Below, piece after piece: positions 27,947 to 36,335 of a stretch of DNA of 64,000 nucleotides. This DNA comes from Paenibacillus castaneae (GTDB taxonomy: Bacteria > Bacillota > Bacilli > Paenibacillales > Paenibacillaceae): the NCBI RefSeq assembly GCF_002884445.1, contig NZ_KZ614144.1, positions 4,012,094 through 4,076,093 on the forward strand, in the 5' to 3' direction. The notes under the pieces were generated by a model that saw nothing but the letters and a program-made list of their open reading frames with translations, was not told the DNA's origin and did no database searches. The position numbers and the translations under genes are program-made. How positions within the stretch are numbered: position 1 is the stretch's first letter; every line of letters starts with the position of its first letter.

Positions 27947-28249
27947 CTATAAACCATTTTTCATATAAACAGCCAATTCTTGAATAGCCTCTTCGTTTCT
28001 TTTGTAATACGTCCATTGACCATAGCGGTTCGCTTGTAACAAACCGGCCCTCTGAAGCAGTAAAAGATACTGAGAAACGGTCGATTGAGATAAACCTGCC
28101 TTTTCCTGAATGTGGCTGACACAAACCCCGATTTTTTTACTTTCACCGCCTTCTTGCGTGGGAAAGTGTTTCTCAGGTTCCTTTAACCAATCGAGAATAT
28201 TCAAGCGTGTTTCATTCGCCAGCGCCTTAAAGATGAGTATTGGGTTCAT
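27947..28249 (-). CDS. ArsR-family repressor with a single cysteine (redox-sensor candidate)
   Basis: The 100-residue product starts at ATG 28249. The frame is open to 28300, but that extension would code through the promoter. It is a winged helix (FKALANETRLNILDWL, recognition helix AGLSQSTVSQYLLLLQRAGL, wing NRYGQWTYYKRNEE). The metal-binding ELCVCD box is absent. Instead there is one cysteine, C43, in IGVCVSHIQEK just before the DNA-recognition region. That fits thiol-based redox sensing, as in CyeR of Corynebacterium, an ArsR protein that controls an Old Yellow Enzyme. It probably represses itself and the downstream cluster. No ribosome-binding site is present. Confidence 0.85.
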   Translation of the reverse strand: MNPILIFKALANETRLNILDWLKEPEKHFPTQEGGESKKIGVCVSHIQEKAGLSQSTVSQYLLLLQRAGLLQANRYGQWTYYKRNEEAIQELAVYMKNGL

Positions 28250-28256
28250 GACAATT

Positions 28257-28284
28257 ATTATATCGTTAAATCTAGATATGTCAA
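28257..28284 (-). promoter_or_regulatory. Consensus promoter with overlapping operator; predicted leaderless start
   Basis: On the minus strand TTGACA and TATAAT are exact consensus hexamers 16 bases apart. The dyad TATATC-N10-GATATG (28259-28280) covers the spacer and parts of both hexamers. Only seven bases (AATTGTC) separate TATAAT from the arsR ATG, so transcription should start at or next to the start codon, giving a leaderless mRNA. Confidence 0.75.
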
Positions 28285-28419
28285 TGCATAATGATGCCAT
28301 AGTTGAAAATACTGTTGGATTAAATTATGCAGCAATAGCATAGTCCATTGTTTTACCAACTAATGCTAGACTGCCTGTGTTGATCACTCACGGCTTTTCG
28401 AATTACACAAGCCCAATGC

Positions 28420-28456
28420 AACCCTCGAAGTTCGATTAACTAGATTCGAGGTTGAC
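28420..28456. repeat. Inverted repeat after the metallo-hydrolase gene
   Basis: CAACCCTCGAA and TTCGAGGTTG can form a hairpin with a loop of about 15 bases. There is no T-run, so it is not a clear terminator. It lies between the metallo-hydrolase stop and the arsR promoter. Confidence 0.4.
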
Positions 28457-28506
28457 GTATGTGCTGTTCGAATGGCCATATGACAAGCCTATCTTTCTTT
28501 AACTCC

Positions 28507-29370
28507 CTAAGCTTCATTCCGTAACAATCGCTTCTGATTTCCAGCTACAAAGTTTTGGATATACTCCAATTGCTCTTCATTAGGCATTGTCTTCTTTACC
28601 TCATTAAATTTGGAAACAGCTTTATTCAGGTCAGCTTCTTTATCCACGATTTCCCCGATATGAGTTAGTTCATCCAAAAAGCTCCACATTTCTGCATGCG
28701 TTTTTGGATCCTGATGCCCTGTCACATAGTAATCCACATCGTACTTTTTTATTTTATCTAATAAGATGGTGAGTACGTTTAGGTCATAACTCCATTCCCC
28801 GCTATAAAAGTCCTGATAAATACAATCGCCTAGAAAAATTACCTTTTCATCAGGAATATATACAATGGACGAATCCTGTGCGTGAACTCCTCCAACATGC
28901 TCAACGATACAGGACACCCCACCCAAATCCATCTCTATTTTGCTATTAAAAGAAATATCAGGTGCCTTCAACTCCAAATGATCCCTTGTCGGCATTTCAC
29001 GTTTGATCATATCTCTACAAAACTCAATTTCTTCGCCGGTCTCTACCCGGGCATTTAATGAAGCGTCATCCCATGCTAGAGTTTTCAAATATTGTATCTT
29101 TTCTTTCGTTAGGTCATGGCTAATTGACAATAACTTCATCGTGTTCATACCGAAAATATGATCCCAATGCCAGTGTGTAAGAACAACAAACTTCACCGGT
29201 GCAATATCCATTTGTCCAACGAAATTGAGGAAGTCCCTTGCATGAGCAGGTGAATTGCCTGAATCAACGATCACGCTAAACTCGTCTCCACAAATTAAAC
29301 CGAGTGTTGGACGATCAGTCTCCGAATAATGGGGCATATAGTGTACTCTATTTGAAAGTTTTTTTAGCAT
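28507..29370 (-). CDS. Metallo-beta-lactamase-fold hydrolase
   Basis: A 287-residue protein with the zinc-binding signature LTHWHWDHIFG near residue 65, a further histidine in HVGGVHAQDS near 160, the bridging aspartate in VIFLGDCIYQ and the last histidine in YVTGHQDPKTH. The fold covers lactonases, glyoxalase II, beta-lactamases and others. There is no signal peptide, so a cytoplasmic hydrolase is likely. It is upstream of and on the same strand as the ArsR cluster, but arsR has its own promoter, so co-regulation is not shown. Confidence 0.83.
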   Translation of the reverse strand: MLKKLSNRVHYMPHYSETDRPTLGLICGDEFSVIVDSGNSPAHARDFLNFVGQMDIAPVKFVVLTHWHWDHIFGMNTMKLLSISHDLTKEKIQYLKTLAWDDASLNARVETGEEIEFCRDMIKREMPTRDHLELKAPDISFNSKIEMDLGGVSCIVEHVGGVHAQDSSIVYIPDEKVIFLGDCIYQDFYSGEWSYDLNVLTILLDKIKKYDVDYYVTGHQDPKTHAEMWSFLDELTHIGEIVDKEADLNKAVSKFNEVKKTMPNEEQLEYIQNFVAGNQKRLLRNEA

Positions 29371-29439
29371 TTACTTTACCTTCTCTTTTGTTATTTTAAA
29401 AAGCAGCTTGTTACAACCAGACCTTATTATATTATATCC

Positions 29440-29715
29440 TCTTGTTCGAAGTATATTTAAATCCAATGGCAATTTGTTGTAGCACGAAAGAGCAGCTTTC
29501 ATTCGTTCGGACTTACTCACTACTACGGAGCGATCTACCATTTCGCAGCCCATCGATTTGGCTTTCCCTTAAGGTTATACCTCCCCCTACCTTGTCTGCG
29601 TTTGCACTAAGGAAACTACTAGACTTCCCTCAGTTATCTGCATGTTCTTCTCCATCCTGCGTCCTTCTTCCTTATAAAGCTAGGACAACTTCTTCGACTA
29701 CGGCACTTTAAAGGG
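29440..29715 (-). other. Possible group II intron RNA remnant
   Basis: On the minus strand this stretch is purine-rich and structured in the way of group II intron domains I-III (for example GGAAGAAGGACGCAGGATGG, then GAATGGTAGATCGCTCC-like and CCGTAGTAGTGAGTAAGTCC words), interrupted by stops in all frames. No intron-encoded reverse transcriptase follows. The resemblance is from memory of such introns and is weak. No other function can be supported. Confidence 0.25.
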
Positions 29716-29767
29716 TAAAGTTAGCGAGTGGCTTTGAACCCCTTAGATTGTGCGAATGTAAGGCACG

Positions 29768-29800
29768 TAAAAAAAACGCCCGATAATAGAATCAGGCGTT
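29768..29800 (-). terminator. Terminator of the ABC importer genes
   Basis: The nine-base stem ACGCCTGAT/ATCGGGCGT is followed on the minus strand by TTTTTTTTAC, directly after the second permease gene. Confidence 0.9.
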
Positions 29801-29830
29801 CCAAACTAATCTATTGATTTCGGCAACATA

Positions 29831-30658
29831 TCAGCCTTTGACAGCGCCGGCGGCGATACCCTTGACGATATGCTTTTGCATAATAATAAAGAAGATGAAT
29901 ATCGGCACCAAGGTGATGACCGTAAGTGTCATGAACATCGGCCAATCAACGGTAAATTCGCCTTTGGCTTTATAGATTTGCAGAACGAGTGTCGATTTGG
30001 AGGATGAGTTCAAAAACAGCATAGGTGCCAAAAAGTCGTTCCATATCCACATCGTCTGAAAGATGATACTCGTTATCGTAATGGGCTTAAGCAGCGGAAA
30101 GATGATTCGCCAGAAGATGCCCCCTACACTACAGCCATCGATGACGGCCGCTTCGGGCAGCTCCCGCGGTATCGACTTCATATAGCCCGTCATTAGGAAG
30201 AAGACGAAAACAGAGCCGCTCATATACAGAATGATCAAACCGTATATTTTGTCGATCAGGTGCAAATCACTCATCAGTTGGAATAAGGGAATGAGAGTCG
30301 CTTGGAAAGGAATCATAAATCCGGCAAGTAAATAGAGCATAGCAAACCGTGTTAATCGATTCGCATTGAACACAACCGGGTATGCCGCCATCGCACCAAT
30401 TAAAACAATCAATACGACAGAACAGGCGGTGATTGTCAAACTGTTCAAAAAGCTGCGCAAGATCGATGTTTCCTCGAAAACCTGGACATAGTTTTTAAAG
30501 ATCCATTTCGAAGGGAGAGCCATCGGGCTCCTTGCGGCATCTTGCATCGTTTTGAACGTGTTGACAATGATCAAATAAAACGGGAAGAACGCAATCAATC
30601 CGGCAGGGAGCATGAGTATGTCTAGAATCCATAACCGTTTTTTAAAGGTCTTCGTCAT
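29831..30658 (-). CDS. Carbohydrate ABC transporter permease (MalG/LplC-type)
   Basis: A 275-residue membrane protein with six predicted helices and the EAA loop ELPEAAVIDGCSVGGIFWRI near residue 175, which docks to the ATPase. It overlaps the upstream permease gene by four bases. With that permease and the solute-binding lipoprotein it forms a CUT1-type sugar importer. No ATPase gene is present nearby; in Bacillales these importers often use a shared MsmX-type ATPase encoded elsewhere. Substrate probably a xylo-oligosaccharide or aldouronate, by context. Confidence 0.9.
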   Translation of the reverse strand: MTKTFKKRLWILDILMLPAGLIAFFPFYLIIVNTFKTMQDAARSPMALPSKWIFKNYVQVFEETSILRSFLNSLTITACSVVLIVLIGAMAAYPVVFNANRLTRFAMLYLLAGFMIPFQATLIPLFQLMSDLHLIDKIYGLIILYMSGSVFVFFLMTGYMKSIPRELPEAAVIDGCSVGGIFWRIIFPLLKPITITSIIFQTMWIWNDFLAPMLFLNSSSKSTLVLQIYKAKGEFTVDWPMFMTLTVITLVPIFIFFIIMQKHIVKGIAAGAVKG

Positions 30659-31539
30659 TGTATGCCCTGCTCCCTTCGTTGCATTACTGTAACTTGGAAG
30701 ATAGCAATCGCTAACACGATTAGGAAAAAGACGATCGACATTGCCGATGCTAGGCCGTACTGTGTTTCAGATATTCCCCTTAATACGATTACCTGGGTTA
30801 TCGAGTAAGTTTCATATCCAGGCCCGCCCTTCGTCAGTGCGAATGGAATCTCGAATACTTTGAGCCCGCCGGTAAGCAGCAGCATGACGCTGACCGTCAT
30901 CGCAGGTGCGAGAAGCGGAAAAGTTATAAACCGAATTTGCTGTAAACGGTTCGCCCCATCTATTGAGGCAGCTTCATAATAATCTTTCGGAATGGATTGC
31001 AGAAATGCCAAATACAACACTGCGTGCCACCCTGTTATCGCCCATGTTGCCACGACGATCGTTGACAGTTTCGCCAGTAACGGAGCGGACAGCCATGGCT
31101 GCGGACCGATATTAAACAACTCTCTAAGGACAGTGTTCAGTACGCCCGACCCAATCGGTGCAAGAATAAATCCCCAAATATAGGCAAGCAGCAAACCGCT
31201 TGGGATTGACGGGAAGAAAAAGATGGCGCGATGAATGTTTCTTGTTAAAAACTTTTGATCCAATATCATAGCGAGCGGGATAGCTAACAACGTAACAAGT
31301 AAAGCCTTGCCAAAAGTAAAAAATAACGTATAGGAAATGGCGGATGTAATCGCATCATCACTAAATATCCGCACATAGTTTTTCAAGCCAATAAAATCAT
31401 ATGCCTCCGTATATCCGTCAAAATTAGTAAAACTCAAGAAAAACGATTTGATCAGCGGATAGATCGTAAACAATGAGTATATAGCTAGAATCGGAAGCAA
31501 AAACAATTGAAACTGTAGTTGACGAACAAATTTGACCAT
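30655..31539 (-). CDS. Sugar ABC transporter permease (MalF/LplB-type)
   Basis: A 294-residue membrane protein with six helices and the EAA loop YYEAASIDGANRLQQIRFIT near residue 200. It starts a CUT1-type permease pair and overlaps the next gene by four bases (ATGA). It is 145 bases after the solute-binding protein gene, and GGAGG precedes the start. It probably works with the YesM/YesN-controlled solute-binding protein for oligosaccharide import. Confidence 0.9.
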   Translation of the reverse strand: MVKFVRQLQFQLFLLPILAIYSLFTIYPLIKSFFLSFTNFDGYTEAYDFIGLKNYVRIFSDDAITSAISYTLFFTFGKALLVTLLAIPLAMILDQKFLTRNIHRAIFFFPSIPSGLLLAYIWGFILAPIGSGVLNTVLRELFNIGPQPWLSAPLLAKLSTIVVATWAITGWHAVLYLAFLQSIPKDYYEAASIDGANRLQQIRFITFPLLAPAMTVSVMLLLTGGLKVFEIPFALTKGGPGYETYSITQVIVLRGISETQYGLASAMSIVFFLIVLAIAIFQVTVMQRREQGIQ

Positions 31540-31684
31540 AATTTGCCTCCTTTGAGACTTTGATAGATTATGTCGGCAGTCGATAAAACTGCATCGGAAG
31601 CATACAATTAATAGAGGATCAAGGCGTAAAGAGTTGAAGAGAGGGTAGTAGGTTTCACTATCCCTCTGCTTAACCTAATTCCGA

Positions 31685-33022
31685 TTATTTATTTTCCATT
31701 TCTTTCAGTTTCTTATCTAGTGAAGCCGTTGCTTGCTCCGGTGTTATTTTGTTTACTGCTATATCTTGGATCGATACAAGGAATTGATTGCGCAGCGCTT
31801 CTTGATGCCTGTCCCACGATACCATTGGCAAGTAAATCTTTCCTGCCATCAGCCCGTCGTTATATGCTGGTGCATACGCTGGGTGTACTTTGCTTTCATA
31901 GCCGTGAGCTGTAATGATGCCGCCTGTGCCTTCCTCGAATTGCTTCAACCCTTCTTGCGTTGTCATATACTCGAGGAACAGCAAAGCTTCTTCCTTGTTT
32001 TTCGTTTTACTGTTGACAGCGAAACCTACACCAGGAGCACCGTTATAATATTTGTTGCCTGGTTCTTTTCCTGGAATCGCCATAATTTCGAACTCAATGT
32101 CGGGATTCGTTTTCTCAATTGTAGCGATGTTCCAAGGGCCGCCAGGGAACATTGCCACGTTGCCAAGGGAGAACTCGTTCATCACTTGGTCACCTGTCAG
32201 TCCAATCATGTCTGGCGTCAAAATTTTATTATCGATAAGTCCTTCCTTCCACATCGTTAACACTTCAGTCCATCCTTCAGCAAATGTTGCCTCGCCCTTA
32301 AACAGCTTCTCGTCGAACGTTGGGTCTTTAGAAAGTACATTGCTGCCGAACATGGCGGAATGAATAATCGTAATATCATGCATTCTGTCATAGAGTGGAA
32401 TGATGCCCACTTCTTTAAGCTTCAAGCAGTCCTGAATGAACTCATCCCATGTTTCTGGCAATTGAGTGATGCCAGCTTTTTGAAACAATTGTTTGTTATA
32501 AAACAAGCCGCCTGCCCATCCGCTTTGCGTGAAGGCATACGTTCTTCCAGCTTTACTAAGCATCGGTTTGTTACTGTCCAACATAACGGACATGAATGGT
32601 TCGTCAGTCAAATCGAGTGCGTAACCGCCATCGATAATCTCATTACGGTTTTCTGCGGCGATGATGAAAATATCAGGTGCCGTATTAGACAACAGCATCG
32701 TCTGAAGTTTAGCAATGTAATCTTTTACAGGTGGAGCAAATTGAAAATCGAATGAAATATGCGGATATTTTTCTTTGAAGCCGTCAATAACAGGTTTCAT
32801 CTCTTTTTCATTGTTCCATGCAAGAATGCTTAGCTTGACTGGTTTAGGTGTATTTTTACCCTTTGTAGCATTGTTGGTCGTACCTTCATTACCGGTATTG
32901 CCGGTATTGCCGGTATTGCCGGTATTGCCTGTATTTCCCGTATTGCTGTTTTTGCCGCATGCAGCGAGCACGACTGACAAACAAAGGATAGTGATTAATA
33001 ACAGCAGAGACGTTTTCTTCAT
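31685..33022 (-). CDS. ABC transporter solute-binding lipoprotein (sugar)
   Basis: A 445-residue extracellular solute-binding protein (family 1). A lipoprotein signal ends in LAACGK with the lipidated cysteine near residue 22. It is followed by a low-complexity spacer of about five NTG/GNT triplets coded by a nine-base tandem repeat, then the two-lobe binding domain (ILAWNNEKEMKPVIDGFK, NYYNGAPGVGFAVNSKTKNKE). The repeat makes a flexible tether. A TGTAAG-N2-CTTACA dyad lies about 46 bases before the start. The YesM/YesN pair upstream is the likely activator. Confidence 0.92.
   Translation of the reverse strand: MKKTSLLLLITILCLSVVLAACGKNSNTGNTGNTGNTGNTGNTGNEGTTNNATKGKNTPKPVKLSILAWNNEKEMKPVIDGFKEKYPHISFDFQFAPPVKDYIAKLQTMLLSNTAPDIFIIAAENRNEIIDGGYALDLTDEPFMSVMLDSNKPMLSKAGRTYAFTQSGWAGGLFYNKQLFQKAGITQLPETWDEFIQDCLKLKEVGIIPLYDRMHDITIIHSAMFGSNVLSKDPTFDEKLFKGEATFAEGWTEVLTMWKEGLIDNKILTPDMIGLTGDQVMNEFSLGNVAMFPGGPWNIATIEKTNPDIEFEIMAIPGKEPGNKYYNGAPGVGFAVNSKTKNKEEALLFLEYMTTQEGLKQFEEGTGGIITAHGYESKVHPAYAPAYNDGLMAGKIYLPMVSWDRHQEALRNQFLVSIQDIAVNKITPEQATASLDKKLKEMENK
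32892..32948. repeat. Nine-base tandem repeat in the lipoprotein linker
   Basis: About six tandem copies of GGTATTGCC (plus strand), the last two degenerate, encode the GNT linker of the solute-binding lipoprotein. Period nine keeps the frame, so copy number could vary by slippage without breaking the gene. Confidence 0.85.
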
Positions 33023-33067
33023 GTTTGACTAACCCCCATGTAATCTTTTTTTGTAATAAGTACTAGT

Positions 33068-33081
33068 TGTAAGCACTTACA
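33068..33081. promoter_or_regulatory. Palindromic operator, cre-like
   Basis: TGTAAG-CA-CTTACA is a perfect inverted repeat of six-base arms. It differs from a CcpA cre consensus only at the central CG. It lies just downstream of a possible TATTAT/TATACT -10 element and upstream of the solute-binding protein gene. Confidence 0.5.
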
Positions 33082-33167
33082 TGTAGAGTATAATATGGAC
33101 TCGCTTGAATCTGAATTCATAATGTTGCATCATTTGTTGTCAAATGTTGCACAAGCGGCTTATTCGA

Positions 33168-34313
33168 TTAGTTGGGACGAATAGACGATGCCCGGTACTC
33201 TTTAGGCGTAACGCCGAAATACTTTTTGAAAGCGCGGCTAAAGTGGCTCTCGTCCAAAAAACCGATATGCTCCGCGATGTGATTATTCCTCCAATTCGTT
33301 CCAACGAGTAGTTCTGCGGCTTTAATCATCCGCACCTGGATCACATAAGTCCAATAATTCACACCGAATTCCTGTTTGAACGCACGACTTAATTGATACT
33401 TGTCTATATCGAAGCGATCTGCCACTGATTGCAAAGATAAATCCTCTTGATATCGGCCTTCTACAAACGGTTTAATCCGCCGCACAGCATCCTGAAGCTT
33501 GGATCCGGTTTCCGAAGCAGGCGCTCTTACCGCTAGCGTGCTCTCGGAAATTAGCTGTGGCAGAAATGCGGCATCTTGGGCAATTGAGCTGATTCCGACA
33601 GACAATGTGTGAGACGGTGTTGACTCCGCCACTTTTTCCATCACAGATTCACTTAATTCCCTCAATTGACCGCTAGACAGATCATCCCCCCCGCCAACTA
33701 GCACCACTTGCTCCTTGCGGTTTTTATAACACATAACACAGTGGATTTTGATGACCGCTTGTTCTTGCAGCAAGCAGGAATAATCATTCTCCGATGGCAG
33801 ACTATCCTCGAATGTCAAAATAGCAAAACGTTTAATGGAAATAAATTCCAGGCAGTCTCGGAAGCTCATCAACGAAGCTGCTTCGATCTGTCCAGAGTAT
33901 ATCGTCCGATCCAGTTCACTGCGAATCGATTTCTGAGCATCCGATACGGACTGTTGAATCAGCTCGCGCAAAGCATCCCTAAGCAATTCGGCGTCGACTG
34001 GCTTTAACAGGTACTGGGAAACCTGAAGTCGAAGCGCATCCCTGGCATATTCGAATTGATCAAACGCACTTAAAATAATTGTACGTGGTATTTTGTCCAA
34101 ATGTTGAATCCGCTTCAGCGACTCGATCCCGTCGACCAATGGCATATGAATATCCATGATCATCAGATCGGGGCGGAAGGATTCTACCATGTTGGCCGCT
34201 TCTGCTCCGTCATATGCATGCTGCACCTTCGTAAACCCTAGCTCCTTCCAATCCATCACTTTATCTAAATATCTATGTAAAGATAATTGATCGTCCACAA
34301 TAAGCAATTTCAC
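33168..34313 (-). CDS. YesN-type response regulator (receiver plus AraC domain)
   Basis: The start is GTG 34313, with GGGGAGG eight bases upstream; the frame stays open to 34403 but that would overlap the kinase. The product of about 381 residues has a receiver (KLLIVDDQLSLHRY; phospho-acceptor aspartate in DLMIMDIHMP; lysine in QYLLKPVD), a middle linker region, and a C-terminal AraC-type double helix-turn-helix (SVADRFDIDKYQLSRAFKQE and IGFLDESHFSRAFKKYFG). It works with the YesM-type kinase encoded just upstream and probably activates the ABC importer and glycosidase genes. Confidence 0.92.
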   Translation of the reverse strand: MKLLIVDDQLSLHRYLDKVMDWKELGFTKVQHAYDGAEAANMVESFRPDLMIMDIHMPLVDGIESLKRIQHLDKIPRTIILSAFDQFEYARDALRLQVSQYLLKPVDAELLRDALRELIQQSVSDAQKSIRSELDRTIYSGQIEAASLMSFRDCLEFISIKRFAILTFEDSLPSENDYSCLLQEQAVIKIHCVMCYKNRKEQVVLVGGGDDLSSGQLRELSESVMEKVAESTPSHTLSVGISSIAQDAAFLPQLISESTLAVRAPASETGSKLQDAVRRIKPFVEGRYQEDLSLQSVADRFDIDKYQLSRAFKQEFGVNYWTYVIQVRMIKAAELLVGTNWRNNHIAEHIGFLDESHFSRAFKKYFGVTPKEYRASSIRPN

Positions 34314-34335
34314 GCTCGCTACCTCCCCGAAGATG

Positions 34336-36144
34336 TCACGTTCTGGGCAAAACGATATAAACCGTTGTAAATATCCCTTGCCTGCTTCTAATCTTAAGTC
34401 CATAATCAGTTCCGAATTTCAATCGGATACGCTGATTGACGTTGAATAGACCTATCCTGTCCGGCTTAAAGTCTTGTTGGTTCAATTGCCTAGCCAAGTG
34501 ACGGCTTCGGCTTCTCGATATCCCTTTACCATTGTCTTGGATGACGATCATAATTCCTTTTTTGACTGTCATAACCCTAATCGTCATTTTTGCTGACTGC
34601 GGATTCTCGCCAAATCCGTGAATAACTACGTTTTCTACGAGTGGCTGCAGGATCAACTTTATCGTTCTGTTTTTTAGAATAGACTCGTCCGGAATAAGAA
34701 ACTCGATGTCAATTCGATCGTCATATTTTTTATTCACAATATAGAGATAATCCCTGACGTTCTGAATTTCTTGTTCCAGTTCCACCATCTCTTCCGATTG
34801 CTTCATGGAATACCTTAGCAGACTGCTCAATGACAACACCAAATGGTTGGAATCCTCCGTGCTTCCACATACAATTTCGGTTTGCAGCAGTTGCAGCGTG
34901 TTGAATAGAAAGTGCGGATTGATCTGGGACTGCAGCGTTTTGAGCTCTACTTCTTTCAGTGCAATGTCCGATTGATAATTTTGTTTGACCAACGTTTCGA
35001 TCCGGATGACCAGTTCCCTAAATTTGTCGCTTATCAAATCCAGTTCGCGATACTTATATTTATTCCTAATGATATAAATACTGTCTTCGCCAATTTTGTC
35101 CAATGTTGAGAGCAGTCGTCCAAATGGGCGGGATATTCGTGCGGTGTTCAAGATGGATATGAGGAGGTTGAGCAGCAAACAAAGATAAATGAAACCGATC
35201 AAATTTGACTTCAGTGAGTCTGATTGTCCTCTGATAACGGACATCGGAATCGTCGAGATCATTCTCCAACCCTGAACGGCAGTAGGGTGGAAGATAACAA
35301 GTGTCTCATGCCCGCCAAGCTCGGTAACGAAACTTCCTGAATCGCTGGCATAAATAAGCTTGATACCTTCGAAGTCAAGTTTTGTCCCGATTGCGTTACT
35401 ATCTTTGTGGGCAATGATGGTCTGCTCATTATCGATCATAAAGATGCTTTCATTGTTTTGATAGGAGCTAAATTCAAACATCCCGTTGATTTTGGCTAAA
35501 TCCAGATTAGCGATGACAGCCCCTATCGTTCTAAGGGTGTAATCTTTAACCGGAAGAGCGATCGATAACGTCGGCATATTATATTTTGAAATATTATTTT
35601 CTAAGTAGTAGTCCTGCTTATGGAGTCCAAGCGTAATGAATCCTTTGTTTGGAGTATCCGAAATCGCCTGACTAAACCAAGTCTGTTCGGTGAAAGGATA
35701 ATCCCACCGAAGTGATTTTCTGCCATCCAGGTTGTTTACATAGCCATTTTTGCCCAATATCAAAACATCACTTACCATGGATTGCAGGGAAGATACGCCA
35801 AATGCTACGTCCGCGATATTCCTCTCATGCTGGATGCGCCCTTCGATATCCATTTCCCTGCCTGGATTCATCAAGCTGCCAACCGAGTAATGGCCTGTTA
35901 GAAGAACGAGCGGACGAGTCGCCTCTTCGAGATTGAAGCTGAGACCGCGCGCTGCTTGCTCCATTACTTTGTAGCTGGATTGAGTGACTTCCTTGGTAAC
36001 GCTTTTAGTTGAATCCCGAACGGATAACAGTCCAAGCAACAATAAAAGTAGGATGTTTACAATTAAATATGAGAACATGATCGTTCGAATGATGGTTTTT
36101 CCCGTTAAGGAACTAATCAAGAATCTGACAGCATTGTTCATCAT
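34336..36144 (-). CDS. YesM-type sensor histidine kinase
   Basis: A 602-residue kinase with a first helix (about 20-42), a large extracellular dCache-like sensor (about 43-315), a second helix and HAMP-like segment, then His_kinase (phospho-acceptor histidine in LQSQINPHFLFNTLQLL) and HATPase domains (QPLVENVVIHGF, QDNGKGIS). This is the standard sensor of oligosaccharides outside the cell in Bacillales. It is 22 bases upstream of its regulator gene and two genes upstream of a solute-binding protein, the typical YesMN arrangement. Confidence 0.92.
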   Translation of the reverse strand: MMNNAVRFLISSLTGKTIIRTIMFSYLIVNILLLLLLGLLSVRDSTKSVTKEVTQSSYKVMEQAARGLSFNLEEATRPLVLLTGHYSVGSLMNPGREMDIEGRIQHERNIADVAFGVSSLQSMVSDVLILGKNGYVNNLDGRKSLRWDYPFTEQTWFSQAISDTPNKGFITLGLHKQDYYLENNISKYNMPTLSIALPVKDYTLRTIGAVIANLDLAKINGMFEFSSYQNNESIFMIDNEQTIIAHKDSNAIGTKLDFEGIKLIYASDSGSFVTELGGHETLVIFHPTAVQGWRMISTIPMSVIRGQSDSLKSNLIGFIYLCLLLNLLISILNTARISRPFGRLLSTLDKIGEDSIYIIRNKYKYRELDLISDKFRELVIRIETLVKQNYQSDIALKEVELKTLQSQINPHFLFNTLQLLQTEIVCGSTEDSNHLVLSLSSLLRYSMKQSEEMVELEQEIQNVRDYLYIVNKKYDDRIDIEFLIPDESILKNRTIKLILQPLVENVVIHGFGENPQSAKMTIRVMTVKKGIMIVIQDNGKGISRSRSRHLARQLNQQDFKPDRIGLFNVNQRIRLKFGTDYGLKIRSRQGIFTTVYIVLPRT

Positions 36145-36335
36145 TCTGTCCCTCTTTCAAGCCAATTGTTTTGTTAGTGAATTAATTTCATTACACCGAA
36201 GCGATACAGGAAATATAATTTCTAAGCCTAGAAAAAGAAGTACCTCCCCAAATCTCCAAGTGTTGAGTACGCCACCAACACCGAAAGATATGGGAAGGCC
36301 TTCGTTTAAGACGTAATGTGTGCTGTAATCTTTAT

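Noticed and set aside
29371..29553. 60-codon minus-strand frame upstream of the metallo-hydrolase
   Set aside because: No ribosome-binding site and it overlaps the possible intron remnant; no protein family visible.
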